From the NCBI GenBank assembly GCA_947034885.2, contig OX344750.2, forward strand, positions 45,432,821 through 45,496,820: DNA of 64,000 nt, written 5' to 3'. The translations under genes were made by a program, and so were the position numbers. Positions 22,577 through 35,740 of the stretch are shown piece after piece. The notes under the pieces are model-generated. The model was given only the letters and a program-made list of their open reading frames with translations, ran no database searches and was not told the DNA's origin. Source of the DNA: Thuidium tamariscinum. Its lineage: Eukaryota; Streptophyta; Bryopsida; Hypnales; Thuidiaceae. The stretch's first letter is position 1, and every line of letters begins with the position of its first letter.

Positions 22577-23997
22577 CTGTTGGGTGTGAAGAAGCACTAT
22601 TGAAGATCTATCAGCCCTTCAATAATCTTTAAAGGACTTGGCCCTTCATGACCAAGGTAGTTACTAAAACTACTCCAATTATTGAACCAATATGTGCATT
22701 CTTTGCTTTACAATGAACAATGCAATCATCCATTGATCACTTTTCAACCTCAACAACCTTCACGGATTAAAGGACCTTTTTTTTCTCTTTGGAGGCATTT
22801 CTACATTGGAATAATCAAAATTGTTGATTTAGTAGTAAGAGTTTTCTTGATTGAGCACGCATGTTGTATTTGTACTTGTACAATGATTATATAATTATAA
22901 TTACGAGTTCAATATAATTATATTATTTTTTGATTTACACTATAAGGGAGATTGTTTAGTCTAGAAGTTGGATCATAAGAAACCTCAACACTAGGTAGAG
23001 AAAATAATAGTGAACAATACATGAGCAAAAACTCCCCTTATTTTATTGCTTTAAGAGGTTGCATGTTCACATTTTACTAGTTGTTGAACTATTAAGTTAT
23101 TCATGGATTTCATGCCTACACCTCAAAATTTTCATGCAAGATTCTTTGGGTTGCCCTTCGAGGAACAAAATTATTCTTTAAAGATTAATTTTGGAAGGAT
23201 TGATCCATAAACATTGATTTCAACCTTTATTGTCCATGAATCTATTTATTGCAATTTTACAACTATATGTGAGTGAAAATGTTGTACTTATTATTTAAAG
23301 ATGAAATCATATGTCTACAAGTTATAAATTTTTTAATTATTTGAGTAAAAAATGAATTTATTGTGAATATTTTAAAATCCAAAATATTCTTTAAAAATCC
23401 AATTTCTTTTACTATAGATGTACATTATAGTGTTTAACATCATGGTTTAAACCAAAATTACTATATCATTTTTAATTTAAAATACAAAAAATCATGGTTC
23501 TACACTAATTTTTCATATTGCTTTAAAATATTGAATTTTATGAAGTTTGTGAAACTTGTGATTGGAATATAACAGTTCTTGATAAGCTTTTGAAAAAAGA
23601 ATTCCCTTGTACCACAAATGTAATAGGTGAAGTCATTCAAAGGACATTTTGCATCCTCTTCATTGTATGAAAGTTAATCCTACAAAGACACAACCTTGGT
23701 GGTAAATATACACTTGAAATGAATTATTTTTTGTATTAGTTGGTGCATTCTTTATTTCATTTGACACTTTGTGTCTTCTGCTAAATTATATTGAGTTTAC
23801 CTTAGAAGGATAAGACTTCTCACTTAAATAGTCGACGAAAAAAAGATGTGATTATTGGATGAATAGGTAAGAGAGATTGAATAAATGAAGTACAATTCCT
23901 ATATAGGAGAGTGTATTAGTACCATTCTATTTAGAAGAAGTGAGAATGGAAATTTAACAATATATAACTACTAAATAGTATCCCTCTAGGGAGATTA

Positions 23998-24701
23998 GGG
24001 TGAATGCAAGAAACACTTGTAATATTTGTTGCGTTTGGCTGATTTTTTGGGGAGTACTTTAAAATTAGAAAAAGAATTTAAATTTTAAAAAAAATGACTA
24101 ATATAAACACCTTTAAGATGAAGAAAACCACCAAAGGAAATATGTTAAGAAAATCTCTAAGTAGGAGAACTTGAAAAGTGCCAAACCTCAAGAAAATACA
24201 TACTTTGATGTTTTAATTAATAAAAAATAGTATTTAAGAAAAAAATTGTCCATTTGCAACAACTTTATAGAGATGATTATTCATCAAAAGAAATCACCAA
24301 AATCACTTTTTACATGTTTCCAAAAAAATGTAGAAGGAGGCTCACTTTGTGGACTTGTACACCACATAAATATAACTTTAAAAACAATCTCTTTTCTAGA
24401 AAGCTACAAGTCTACTAGAAGACCATTTCATTCAAATTTGAGCTCAATATCATTGAAAATAGGTACTCAATAATACCAAAAACCTCCAAATTGTCATTTG
24501 TGACATTCAATCACTAGTTTTATTTTAATATTAAACTATTTTTGAAAATTATGAAAAAATTAGGGAAGGTGTATGATAGTGATGAGTACCTTCCTATAAA
24601 CTTTAAGTCATTTAGAGCTTATACATAAAAGTTATGGCCAAAAAACAAATTAGTACATATTGTGTGATACAAAATAGTACAATTGTTTCTTGCGTTCACC
24701 T
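23998..24701. mobile_element. Non-autonomous TIR element E1 (GGGTGATTGCAAGAAA family)
   Basis: The left end GGGTGAATGCAAGAAACA and right end TGTTTCTTGCGTTCACCT are inverted copies, flanked on both sides by ATTA (23994-23997 and 24702-24705), a 4-bp target duplication. Length 704 bp, with no coding capacity. Internally it resembles 57423-58153 read in the opposite direction. Confidence 0.85.
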
Positions 24702-24744
24702 ATTAGTGAAAATTGTATTGTTAATATGGAAGACAAGATTGTCT

Positions 24745-24990
24745 ATAAGGTAGAAGGTCCTGAAATGAACCATCTAAGCACTGAATCTGAATTTCGGGCA
24801 AGTGAAACTTCTTGAAATATTTTTCAATAAATTTTTATTGGAAGACAAGAAGAATTGGCATCTAACCCAAGTTGTTTCACATTTTTTGGATCATTTTTGA
24901 ATTAGTTATGAATTTTCAAACGAGATGTGTCATAGGTCCCTATTTATGATCCTAGGTCCTTCTTAAAGTGTTCATTGCAACTTCCAGGGA
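24745..24990. repeat. Degenerate TA-MITE (copy 5)
   Basis: Recognisable left part (TAAGGTAGAAGGTCCTGAAATGAACCATCTAAG) and core (GGCATCTAACCCAAGTTGTTTCACATTTTTTGGA); the right end is lost around 24960-24990. The following 25000-25400 has no gene I can name. Confidence 0.6.
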
Positions 24991-25399
24991 AAAATGGGAA
25001 AAGCAAGGGAAATGATTGGCTCTTAGAATAATGAATAATATTTTTCTTGGTTCATTCAATGACTACGGAGGTCAATTTAGTAACCACATCCAATCCATTC
25101 AACCACCATTTATACAGTCCATTCTTAATGCCCGCTCCATTTTAGAACCTCCTACCTTATCTTTCAAAGGATTGTTTAGCATAGAACACTTTCAATATAG
25201 AACACCTTCAATGCTTCAAGCAAATAGTGAAACTCTCATATCAAAGTTGCATAGTAAGAATGATTGATTGGGATGCTCCTTAATAATGAAAAAGTTGTTA
25301 CTATACATATATAATACATCATGAGAATAGTATATATACAAATCCTTCCTATCATGCTATGATTATGAGCTTATTTGAGAGTTGGAAACATGCTTTATG

Positions 25400-26686
25400 T
25401 TTAATCATTGATCAAAAGCACTCGACTCACAAGTGGAATCACGACTCTTTCGAATTTTGATGTCTTTCAACCAATTCTGCTCCATTTCACCGGTCTTACG
25501 AGTTTCACACCAGCTAAGCTAAGCACGCTTTTCGTAGAAGCAGGGGCAATTCAGACATAACATTCAGAAAGACCAGACTATAGGCTCATTATCGAAGTAA
25601 TGGTGAAGACACTAGAAGATGGAGAAATCAGGATGCGTGAGACAGATTGTGTATGCAGAGTGGAGAAGTGCCAGGTCTCACATCATCCATCTTTCTATGT
25701 GAAAAAAACAAGCTTTCATTTCAGGTAGTAGGTTAAAATGACAACTTCAGCCCATAACGAAGCAACTGCTTCAAAGGGAGAAAGGTCGATAAGATATATA
25801 ATTACACTGAATGAGCTGAGAGTTCGACGTCCCTTTTCTAGAATCATGGGAGAACCATTGAATACTGTTGTGCTCCATAACGCGTTTTCGCTTCAAGAGG
25901 AGCTCAACGAACTGAAAATCGGATTTCAGGCAGATGACATAAAGATCAGAGAGACCCAGTCTACTTGACAGCTACCGCATCCAATCAATCTTAGTCGTCC
26001 ACAATGTCGTGCCACAAATTTAATGGTCTAATGGGTGACTTCACCTGAGGGAGACAAGTGAGATCAGCAATTAATTGAATGCTCCACGAACCAAGACATA
26101 CCCGCAATCGACGCTTAACTACGGGAAACGTCGCTGATATTCTTGCATTCACAACGTCAGCAAGCCTCCAGATTCATTCATAGGCTTTGCTCAAACCTCC
26201 AATCCAAGCTGCAAAGCCAACGTCTTCAGGATGAAACATCGTCAAGATCTGCAGCAGCCCGAGTCCCGTTCTGGACTTACAGAAAGCAGTCATTCTCTCA
26301 CGTCCCCCGCTAATTTGATTCTGGAGAAGGAAACTCCGCCGCTCTAGTTAACAGAAATCCCTGATTCCAACATTTGAATTTCTTTAAGCCTTCTGCATTT
26401 TTAACGGGTGAATGCACCGGAGGCAAAAGTCACCAATGCGTGCACGGCACTGAAAGATCAAGGAAAGCAGTTCAAGTGTACTATTTCCGACTTCAAGCGT
26501 GCGTCATCGTGATTAGCGACCGAAGGCGTGATCCCACGTATCTGCACTCCAGAACATGCTTTTTGTCAACCTGCAATAAACCAAACGACCAGTCAGCACA
26601 GATTCAAAGGGTTCAAAATGAAACTCCCAGTCGCTGCTGACTGTGCTCGGTATCACACGATTACAATTATACCAATGTACGGACAG
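25400..26686. other. 3' flank of bHLH B, no second gene recognised
   Basis: GC-richer DNA 3' of copy B. Short frames (for example 25738-25968 plus) have no domain. The portion nearest the gene, around 26555-26590, resembles the corresponding place beside copy A (TGTCAACCTGC followed by an ACCAAA-like word). Confidence 0.4.
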
Positions 26687-27721
26687 TTATCCCAACAACG
26701 GCTCTGTAAGAGCCACATACTGTGCAACGGAGCGATCGTGGCTTTGAAGGATTTGCGTCCGTACCAGTGATCCAAGGTAGTGCAATACAAATCGTTCCTC
26801 AAAAGCTACGCTGACTTCTTCCACATTCAACCCCCTTGCTTCGAGCACCTTCATAATGTCTGCCAGCAGACCGGCCCTTTTGTCACACTCGACCCGGATT
26901 CGCAGACCCGCTCGGGTCCTCACCACCTCCACCTGATCATGCCAAAAATCTCGTCAGACTCTCCAAACCGTGAAGGACACTGTCAACTTCGGGGCCGCGT
27001 TCCGTAATCGAAGCGAAAACACAAAAAGGGACTCAGAAAAAAAACCTACCCTTGATCGTGAACGACCATGGCGACTGGCACAGCTCCATTCGAACGCAGA
27101 ATTCGAATCCACGCCACTCTCCTCGACGCTACAAGACGGACTTCCGAAGTCGTCTTCGCACGAGCTCGCATCGGCATCGCTACATGTCTCCGAGTCAAGC
27201 TCCGAATGCAGCTCCTGTACTTGGCTCTGAAGCTGAGCGATGTACTCGTACGCTTCTGTCAATACCGACGCCCTCTCATCCTGCACGCCACCATGGAGCA
27301 AGGATCGTCAGGCTCCCTTCGTCATCCCCTCACCCTTATTTAGCTTCTTCACCCCATGGCGACATAACAATTCAGTATTGCAGAGCCATGGTCTACGAAC
27401 GGAGTCCCCCCACCCCTCTTCCCAAACTGCTCAACAAAGCACAAACACCAAAAAAATACTCACAGTGCCAGACACAGGTATAACGGCCCGCAAGAGCTCC
27501 AGCTTCTCGTCGATCCTACTCCGCACGCGTCGCTCCGGCACCACCCCGTTCTCCGACGACGCGCCACATGTTCGCTTGGAGCTTCGCGGCGCCACACACT
27601 CCAGCATTGGGGGGAAGTAAGCACACTCCTCACCGCTCTCAGCATCCGTCAAGTCGGAAGCATAATCCAGATTATGACCATCATACTCCAGCGCATCGGC
27701 AAACTCGACCGGCGCACCCAT
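26687..27721 (-). CDS. bHLH transcription factor with C-terminal ACT-like domain, copy B
   Basis: Paralog of copy A with identical architecture. Exons on the minus strand are 27721-27464, 27280-27050 and 26932-26687; introns are 183 and 117 bp, GT-AG, phase 0; the product is 244 residues. The start is the first in-frame ATG (MGAPVEFADALE); the frame stays open about 61 codons further upstream but contains no ATG. The bHLH has PERRVRSRIDEK, LELLRAVIPVSGT and then DERASVLTEAYEYIAQLQ. The exon-2 product differs from copy A at two of 77 residues and intron 1 at about three of 183 bases, while both protein ends differ heavily. The ACT-like domain is longer at the C-terminus (ending ..VALTEPLLG) and is probably the complete form. 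Such ACT-like domains in plant bHLH proteins usually serve dimerisation; target genes are unknown. Confidence 0.85.
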
Positions 27722-28540
27722 ATTCAATGGTAACTCCACCCCACCGCGCGTCGTCAGCAACCCTGACCTAGCTAACGATGTCACCAACCCTAGCCACCTA
27801 AACCCCCACAATCCCACTACCACTGTCAATTCCACCCGTCCCTGCAAGCAAGTACGTACGTCGTTCCCCCCAGGCCAATTCCTCTCACCCCTCCAGTTCT
27901 CCACAAATTAACCCCAAGCAATATATGCCCAACCAGTTAAACAACTGCCCTTCAATATATGCAAACCAGTGCTGCCTTCAATTCTTCGCAAGCAACCCCA
28001 CAACGAAGCAACGTTTTCCAAATCAATGTGATCGGCAGCTGGAGTCCGAAGACCAGCATTGATGGGGGCACGGCGAAGAAACCAAGACCCGCGACTTGTG
28101 ATAGATGCAGAACAGGCTAGAGCGAAGGGGGAGGAGGAGTGCTGGGCAGCCGCGGGTTGAGGACCTGCATGGACCTGCATGCACGTGAAGGGACGAGCTG
28201 GGCTTGGCTGCGACGTGGGGGACGTCGGGGACGTTGGGAAAGGGAATGGAGAGTGAGGGGGCAAATGGGAGGCTCTTTGTATGGGAAGGGAAAGGGGGGG
28301 ACATGATCGAGGTCAAGTGGCTGGCTGGGCCGCATGCGTTCCTTGCCGTTGCCTGGGCCTGTCCTGCGGCGCGTCTGACTTGAACCAGGCGCACCAAAGG
28401 AAAGAATCCTGCCTCCCACGGGCCGCTGGCTGGGGTGAACCGACATCGGTCGGCCCTGGGTTTTTCCCCAGTGAAAACACAGGAACTATTTACTTCCCAT
28501 TAGCGATCCTAGAACGGTTTTAGGGGAATTAGTTTCAAAG
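27722..28540 (-). promoter_or_regulatory. 5' flank of bHLH B with CATGCACGTG element
   Basis: Upstream DNA of copy B. CATGCACGTG at 28178-28187, within GGACCTGCATGCACGTGAAG, matches the element 5' of copy A and lies about 457 bp upstream of the start codon. A second GGACCTGCATG immediately precedes it. RY (CATGCA) and G-box (CACGTG) words are known plant transcription-factor sites; use here is inferred. Confidence 0.45.
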
Positions 28541-28824
28541 CTATTCTCGTGTAGAAAGGGAGCTATTCTTGTGACCGTGTCCTTTTTTTTTTAAAACATG
28601 GGGATAAACTCGTGAAAGAAAAGTGGCTTTTTCATTGCAACTTTTTTTTCTCAAATCGTACAACTTGCAATTGAGCAAGAATTTGGGAAGTGCATTCATG
28701 GCTATTATAGGTGTTTTGCAAGTGCTGCAGTTGCTAAGGGACTGTCGGAATTGTCTTAAGTTTGCAACTTTGGTGTGAAAATGTTGGATATTGTAAAATG
28801 GAACTTTCTTTGGAAAAAACAATG

Positions 28825-29404
28825 TTAAACCCTAGGGGACCAAGCTGCGTTTTTTGGCAACATAGCAATTTTGGGTAGCCCAAAAAACATCTTTTAAAAA
28901 CATTTTCTTAAAATTTAAAATTTAAAATTGATTCTTTACATTTATATACACATGGTAAGCTTTGTATCATTCCATTTGGATTAATTAAATGAAAGTTATG
29001 AGGAGTTTTAGTTTGTGGGTAAGTATGTAGTCTTTGAAATCCATACCTACCCGCAAACTAAAATTCCTCATAACTTTCATTTAATTAATTCAAATAGAAT
29101 GATTCAAAGCTTACCATGTCTATATAAATGTAAAGAATCAATTCAAAATTTTAAATTTTAAAAAAATGTTTTTTAAAGAAATTTTTTGGGCTGCCCGAGC
29201 TGCCTACCGTCAAATGAAAATGGCATATCATGCAATAACTTTTTAACCATGTATTCAAAAGTTATAAAAATTGTTGGGTCTTAAAGCTACTCCTCGGGTA
29301 TACATTGTGTGAAAATTTCAAAGAAAAAAGAAAACTCCATGCATAGTGAATTGCCCAAAATTGCTATGTTGCCAAAAAATGCAACTTGGTCCTTTAAGGG
29401 TTAA
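28825..29404. mobile_element. Foldback element Z1, ~580-bp hairpin
   Basis: Left TTAAACCCTAGGGGACCAAG and right CTTGGTCCTTTAAGGGTTAA are inverted. The arms continue pairing (GGCAACATAGCAATTTTGGG against CCCAAAATTGCTATGTTGCC, then the GAATGATTCAAAGCTTACCA region) almost to a centre near 29035, so nearly the whole element can fold back. TTAA at both edges may be target site or terminus. No coding capacity. Confidence 0.8.
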
Positions 29405-29743
29405 GAGTAATTTTAAAACTCAATGAATGCAAGATTGACAGAGTCTGTCACTAATAAGGGGGTTGAATACTTCTTGCATTTGCAAGATTGCCCAAAATGC
29501 AGTGTTAGTAGTACTGCACACCACCACACAAGTGACATTAGTTTTAATGGTTAATAAATAGTAACTCAATATTCTCTAGTTCTACACTCAAGTGCTTGCT
29601 CCAACTACCGTGCATGGAACTCAAGCTGTTGTACATACAATTCCACTACTCCAACTATTGTGCATAGAGCTTTGTTGAGTTCTTTGTTCACCTTCAAAAA
29701 TTAGAAGGCACCATCCCCATGGAGAATGTATCGTAGTATGTCA

Positions 29744-30497
29744 AGGTGATTGCAAGAAGCACTAGTCCTTTTTTTTGTCCCCTTAACCTCTACCACGTAT
29801 TTTTTTGCACATAACTTTTGCATCTTTTGTCTTTTTCCCTATAAACTTGAAATTTGGAATGAAGATGCACACAAAAGTTTTGTATATTGTGTAATTTTTT
29901 CAATTTAAAAAAAATTAGTTTACTATTTTTAAATTGCCCTCGATTGGTTGTCTACCTTGGCCATTTTGGGGGGTTTTAGTCCTATTTTTGACTCAAAAAT
30001 TTGAATTTCAAGATACAAATTGGACAAGTTGGAAGTCTACTAACATTTCAAGGATTGACGGTGAGTTTTTATGAAAATAGTAAAATGTCTATTGTCCACA
30101 TAGGGTCAAAATGACCTAAACACTATAAAGAGGAAAAAACATTTTTAGAGGAATTTTTTGTTGCAATGTGAGTACAATTTTGTTTAGAAAAATGGATTTT
30201 TTTTTAAAAATTTTTTTTAAAAATTATTAAAAATAAAAAGGTCCACAGACTTTTTTTCTGCTATTTTCTGCTCTTTGTGGCCTGTGAAGTACTTTAAAGT
30301 AGTCTATAGTATTGTATAGTAGTGCATAGTACTACATTGATGGCCCAAATCTACAAGCGCCCGAAATCAACTGTTGAGATTTGTAGGCGCACATCAGATG
30401 CGTTGTACTGTCAAGATTGTATAGTACTACTTACTAATACTATGTTCCAAAACAACGTTTTTGAGCTAAAACCGTGAAAAATTTCTTGCAATCAGTC
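29744..30497. mobile_element. Non-autonomous TIR element E2
   Basis: Left AGGTGATTGCAAGAAGCACT and right TTTCTTGCAATCAGTC, with flanks GTCA and GTCT (3 of 4 identical, consistent with an aged 4-bp duplication). Length 754 bp. It aligns throughout with E5 (43809-44552), including a subterminal cluster of ATAGTACTAC words near 30310-30450. The 29405-29743 stretch before it holds nothing recognised. Confidence 0.75.
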
Positions 30498-30642
30498 GTC
30501 TACAAATCTTGAGCGATTAAAGTGACAAAACCTCATGAAAACTAAGGAGTAAAATGCATTAGCAAGTGGAAGTAAAGGATACTACTATTGACCTCAATCA
30601 CAAATCCCCTTGTTAGCTGACCTTGGCAACTAATTTCCAAGA

Positions 30643-33600
30643 ATTTATAGCTTTCTTGTAAAGAAGTTCTCAAGGAAAAAGAACCATTGGCCAAACATTT
30701 GCACAACAAGTGGAAGATGCTTTCCTAATCTATTCCTATGGCATGATTTCAAAAACTTTAGATTAGAGTAACAATGCTTGTCCTCCATGGAATCCAAGAC
30801 CAAACAACATCCTAATTTTGCCAATTTAAAGTACTTAGAAATTAGAGAGGACAAGTATCATGATTGAGAAAGTTTCCGCCACAACTGTATGATCGGATTG
30901 ACATCTAAAAGTGCCCCATAAGTTGCGTTATAGTTGGCATGCATGGTGACTTTGAACAAACCTTATTGCAAATCCAATTTAGACGTTGAAAGCATCTTGG
31001 AGACAACAAATGATGTCCAACACTGTTTATGCTTTTGGCGTGATTGTAGAATGCCTTTAGAATAGCTAGGTGGTGGATGAAACTTGCCTCGGCCCCCTCT
31101 TGATGCCAGTGTTGGGGATAAATTATGCCAAAGGCATCTAGGATTTTTGTTAAAGAAATCTCTAATCAAATTTGTGACAAAGTGCTTGTGCAAGATCTAA
31201 TGCACAGCAAAAACAACCCGTCAGTCAACAAAGCGGCTGAAGCAAAGTAAAAAAAATGTGTCAATGAACTTGTGCAATATTTGAAGTACAATAAAAACAA
31301 CTCGTTAGTAAACTGAGGCTGAAGTACAACAATTGTACAATAAAAAAGACAAGAAACAAAAGAGGAAGCAAAATGAGCACAAACACAAGTTGTGAACCTA
31401 CATAAGAAGATTCTCTCAAGTCTCACAAAAATAAATTAGAAGCTGAATCAAAAGCAGCTAAAGCAAAAAATTTGAATAACAACATAGACAAGAAAAAAAA
31501 TTGGAAGCAAAATGAGCACAAAGACAAGATCAAAACCTAAATAACATAACTCACAACCAAAAAAATTAGAAACTAAATCAAAACCACACAAATTGAATAT
31601 AAAATGCAAAAAAAATTTGGAAATAGATACAAGTTTGATACTTGAAAATTGACGCTCGATGGTATCCTGAATATGATTGAAAACTTTATGGGTGGAAAAA
31701 GTATGTTGCCTAGTCTACTTGTCATGGATGCATATAGACTATAGTTGTGTTGAAATCAAACTATACAAGTGACTAATTTCAAAGCCTCCAAGGAGCTCCT
31801 TCCATTGTGGTCGAAGTCTCTGCATTGTAAAGACACCAAATCGGTGTAAAGGAGGGGGACTCCTTGTTAAAAAGTAGCAGGATCAATGAACAAGCAAGCA
31901 AGCTCTGCTTGGCAAACTTTCATTGCTTATAGAAGGATGTCTCGTGTCTGTCTGTCTGAGAAAGCTTCATTAAGCTATAAACTACATTGAAAAGTGGTGT
32001 GAAACATGCCAAGGATAGTAACACTTTGATGTTAGATAGACACTCAAACAGATCAGTAGCCCTAAGCACAACTTTATACCCAAAGCTAGTAGTGAAATCA
32101 ATTATGACTTTCACAAAGAGAGCCTTGTACTCAGACAATATTTGTAGTACAAGACTCCTCATAGAAATCCCCCTTGTTTTCACATTGCACAACATCTTGT
32201 TGCCCTTAGCTTCCATGAGATTTGCTAACTTCACCAACTCACAATGTTTGTTGTTGTTGTGACAAAAAAATGAATACATAGATTGAAAAAGTCCCTCAAG
32301 CTTAGACACTATGGGGTACTTTGACAATGTCTCAACCACAAGGTTAATCTTATAACTCACGTAGCTGAAATCTAGAGAAAATGGAGCCCACTTGTCTCAA
32401 ATTTAGGTTACCACATCCGTCTTGGGACCTTGAAACGTATTGATACCATTAGAACCAAAACAAACAAGTTCACTTACGATCTTAGCGTGAGTGAGACCTC
32501 CTTCTTCAACAAGAGTATACATCATGATGTTAGTAAGATTATTGGATGTGGCTCCATCAACCACATAAGATAGGTATAATAGGTGCAGTGCTCTTAACCA
32601 ACTATCTACAACATAAAAATAAATGCCAACCCAAGAAGTAGTATTGATAGCAGGGTGAATGCAAGAAACACCATACGTTTTTTGTAGTGTTTTGGAATAG
32701 TACTCATTTTTGGAATAGTGCTCTTTAAAATTAGAAGACAATTTTAAAAAAAAGTAAAAAATATATTTTATGTATACACCTTTGAGAAGAAGGTACTTTT
32801 AAGAAAAAGAAGTATAAAAAAATTATTGAAGTAGGTGAACTAGAAAAGTGCAAAATAGGATGAAATTGGTACTTTCACATTTTAATTGGTAAAAAATAGA
32901 ATTTTTTTTTCAAAAAAACCCTAAAAATTGGCCATTTGGGAAAAGTTGATGGTGATGAGATTTCACCAAAAGAATGATCTTAAAGCCATCTTTGATGTTC
33001 ATAAATTGCATGTACAAGAGTGATGTTTGCACACATGTAGAGGTCATAGAATAATATATTTTTAGATGCCCTTTGGTAGGCACATGTCTCTCTATTGTGC
33101 AAACAGACCATGAAAATTTTAGCTCTAGATCATTAAATTTGGATACACCTAATGTAGTGAAAATCCCTATAACATAGATTGTAATAAATTATCAAAATTC
33201 ACTATTAATTTTGAATATTTTTTTTAATTTCAGAAAAATAAGGGATCTAATCAACATCAAGTTAGACATCTTCAATAACTATTTCATATTCATAGAACCT
33301 AGGATTCAAAAGTTATAGGAAGAAACAACAATGTACCTCCAATTGTGACACAAAATAGTACTGGTGTTTCTTGCATTCATCCAGCAATGACTTCATCGGC
33401 ACTGATCAAGAAAAAACGCGCTAATTGAACAAACCACTTCAATGGTCCAAGAACAATAAGGTGCAAATGCTCGCACATCTCCTAGCTAGTAGACTTTGAT
33501 TAGTGCTTGCTAAGCAAATTCTTCAATTTCAAATGCTTGAAAAAGTATTGTTAGCTTTCAAAATTAGACATGAAGCAGCTATGAGAGGGAAGTTGAAACA

Positions 33601-34250
33601 TGGTTGAGAACCAAACTTCTTTCCTTCTACACTTGCCCTAGGACTCTTTGGCCATTAGCTATTGAGCCATAGTCAAACCAAGTTTGCAAGAAGCCTACAA
33701 TTTGCAATGCTTGGTGTACTTGTAGTCAAGTTTGTAGAATGTGTCACATTTCTTCAAATTTGGTAGCGACATACCATCCTCTAAGTACAAACACTTCCCT
33801 TCATGTTTTTCCAAGTTGTCAAGTTTTGGAACCATAACTTTCTTCCTCCTCATGATTGTCAAATAGCTCTAGCAGATGACACTAGTAAGGTGATAATCTA
33901 AATTGAACTCACCCTTCGCCCATGCAAACTTACATGCCCACTTCTTTGGTCACTTGTGTGTGAGGGAAGGTGCATTGGTTTTCCTCCTCTTTCGCGTGAT
34001 GGAGTCCTCAAGTTTGTTCTTCTTGCTTGTCTTGCAGACTTCCACATTGCTCTCACTTGGAACATCAACAAGCACCAGAGATGTCATCGTCTCATCAGAA
34101 GGTGGTTCACACACAATTGGATGACATAGGGACTGTGAGAGGCAAGTTTTGGAGACATGTGTCAACTAGCATATGTCATTCTCCACCGGACAATTGTCCA
34201 CCAAAACCTCATGGGAAAGACTAGCGACATACTTTCCTATGCCACTCGAA
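30643..34250 (-). pseudogene. Decayed hAT-type transposase gene (DUF4371/KIAA1586-like)
   Basis: Read on the minus strand, family-like segments appear in the expected order, in shifting frames and broken by stops. They are a basic segment TRKRRKTN (near 33980); a zinc-binding-like WACKFAWAKGEF region followed by VPKLDNLEKHEGK (about 33800-33940); SADEV near 33400; VVDG...GGL and LVCFGSNGINTFQG (32403-32645); NLVVETL...LEGLFQSMYSFF and GNKMLCNVKTRGISM (31920-32360); GIIYPQHW and an AILKAFY segment (31040-31150); and the hAT dimerisation-like tail NRLGKHLPLVVQMFGQWFF ending at 30645. These match my knowledge of hAT-derived DUF4371 proteins. Element E3 interrupts the gene right after SADEVIA. 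The start is unclear. The gene is inactive because of several frameshifts and stops. Confidence 0.75.
32653..33382. mobile_element. Non-autonomous TIR element E3, inserted in the transposase gene
   Basis: Left GGGTGAATGCAAGAAACACC and right GGTGTTTCTTGCATTCATCC are inverted, with a perfect AGCA duplication at 32649-32652 and 33383-33386. Length 730 bp. On the minus strand the host reading frame continues from SADEVIA before the element to NTTSWVG after it, so the insertion site is exact. Confidence 0.9.
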
Positions 34251-34334
34251 TTTTGGCTAGAATTGAAGCACCGGACCTTGAAGTTTTCAAGGAGCTTTAG
34301 TTGTAATGCTATGGAATTAGATTCTTGCATAAGT

Positions 34335-35050
34335 GGGTGATTGCAAGAATGACTTCACGGTTTTGTCTCAAAATGGCCTTAGTATTGCAGTATTGTGACT
34401 TTTGGAATAATTTTTTTTTAATGAAATAAAATATGGATACTCTTAAATAGTATGTGGATGAAAGTTCTAACTTAGAAAAATTTATCTCTAAAAGTTATGC
34501 TCTCTCAAAGAATGATGAAAAATACAAGAAAATAGATAGTTTGGAATTTTATTTTTCTTAAATAGTAGAAAAATTCAAAAAAATAAACAAAAAACTCCGT
34601 TTTTTCTAACTTAAAGTTGCTTCTTCTTGACAATTTCCATCTTCAAAAATATTATTTTGTGTTCTCTACAAGTGTACCTTGGTAGTGCACTTTGAGTACA
34701 TGTGGAAGGGGAATACTTTACTATTTTTAAAAAATCTCTTCGCAAGCTTGTGTAACTATATTAGAAATCCTTGTATTCCAATTTTTACCTTCAAATTTGA
34801 AATTTAGGATTGGAAATAGTACTAAAACCCCTCGAAATGGCCAAGGTAGACATCCAATCGGGGTCAGATTAAAAATAGTAAACTAATTTTTAAAAATTTC
34901 AAAAAATTACCGAATGTCAAGAACTTTAGTCTGTACATCTATTCCAAATTTCACGGCAAACAAAGACACACTGCAAAAGTTATGAGCAAAAAACCACTTG
35001 TCCAAAGCCTAGGGGACAACAAATGGGACAAGTAATTCTTGCAATCACCC
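34335..35050. mobile_element. Non-autonomous TIR element E4
   Basis: GGGTGATTGCAAGAA at the left and TTCTTGCAATCACCC at the right are perfect inverted ends. Flanks are AAGT and AAGA, a near 4-bp duplication. Length 716 bp, in the opposite orientation to E2 and E5 (its right part reads GGGACAAC..GGGACAAG). It sits immediately 5' of the decayed transposase gene. The 35051-35740 stretch has no gene. Confidence 0.85.
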
Positions 35051-35740
35051 AAGACGGCACAAAAAAAATATCAAAAGAACTCACAAATACAACACTCTAG
35101 TAGTCTACAATGTTCAACGGATTGGGAGTAGTTGAGACTTTAGGAGCAATTGGGAGCAACTAAACGAGGAAGAGAATTGCAAAAGTAAGTGATGCAAGAA
35201 TGAGCAAGGGGGAGATTAAATTCTATTGCAACATCCTCTACTCCTTGTTATGTGAACCGCCATTGTGACTCATGATTCATGAATTGGCAATTACCAACTG
35301 CTCTCTACACATTTGTGCACTTGCCATTCCTCATTGCACTTAGACAAACACCATTTCCCAGTTGCAATGAATGCAAAGGAGACAATCAAGAAGGATGCCT
35401 CCAAATTTTTTACTAGAGCTCAGAAGAGGCACCTTGGAAATTTGAAGCCCATTAGCCCTAGCCCCTAAAGCAATAAATGCCTACAATCAAATGGAGAATA
35501 TGCCATTTTCAAAACACAATAATGGATGAAATTGGTGCATTAATGAAACACATACAATGCCATGAATTAGGAATTCAACATTTAGCATTCAACAAGGAGC
35601 CAAAGAAGTAAGGATTAGTAGAAAAAAAGAGCTCATCATAACTCTGAAGTCTGAACACTGAACATGTATTGCAAATTTATAAGTTGCAAATGTACTGTAG
35701 GGAGAGCATTGTTGAAGTCTACAGGTATAGTAGAGGAGAA

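Noticed and set aside
22347-22589. Short conserved open frame inside the TA-MITEs (MKDSLNRH..)
   Set aside because: Shared only because the copies are recent. It is frameshifted in copy 3 and lacks any known domain.
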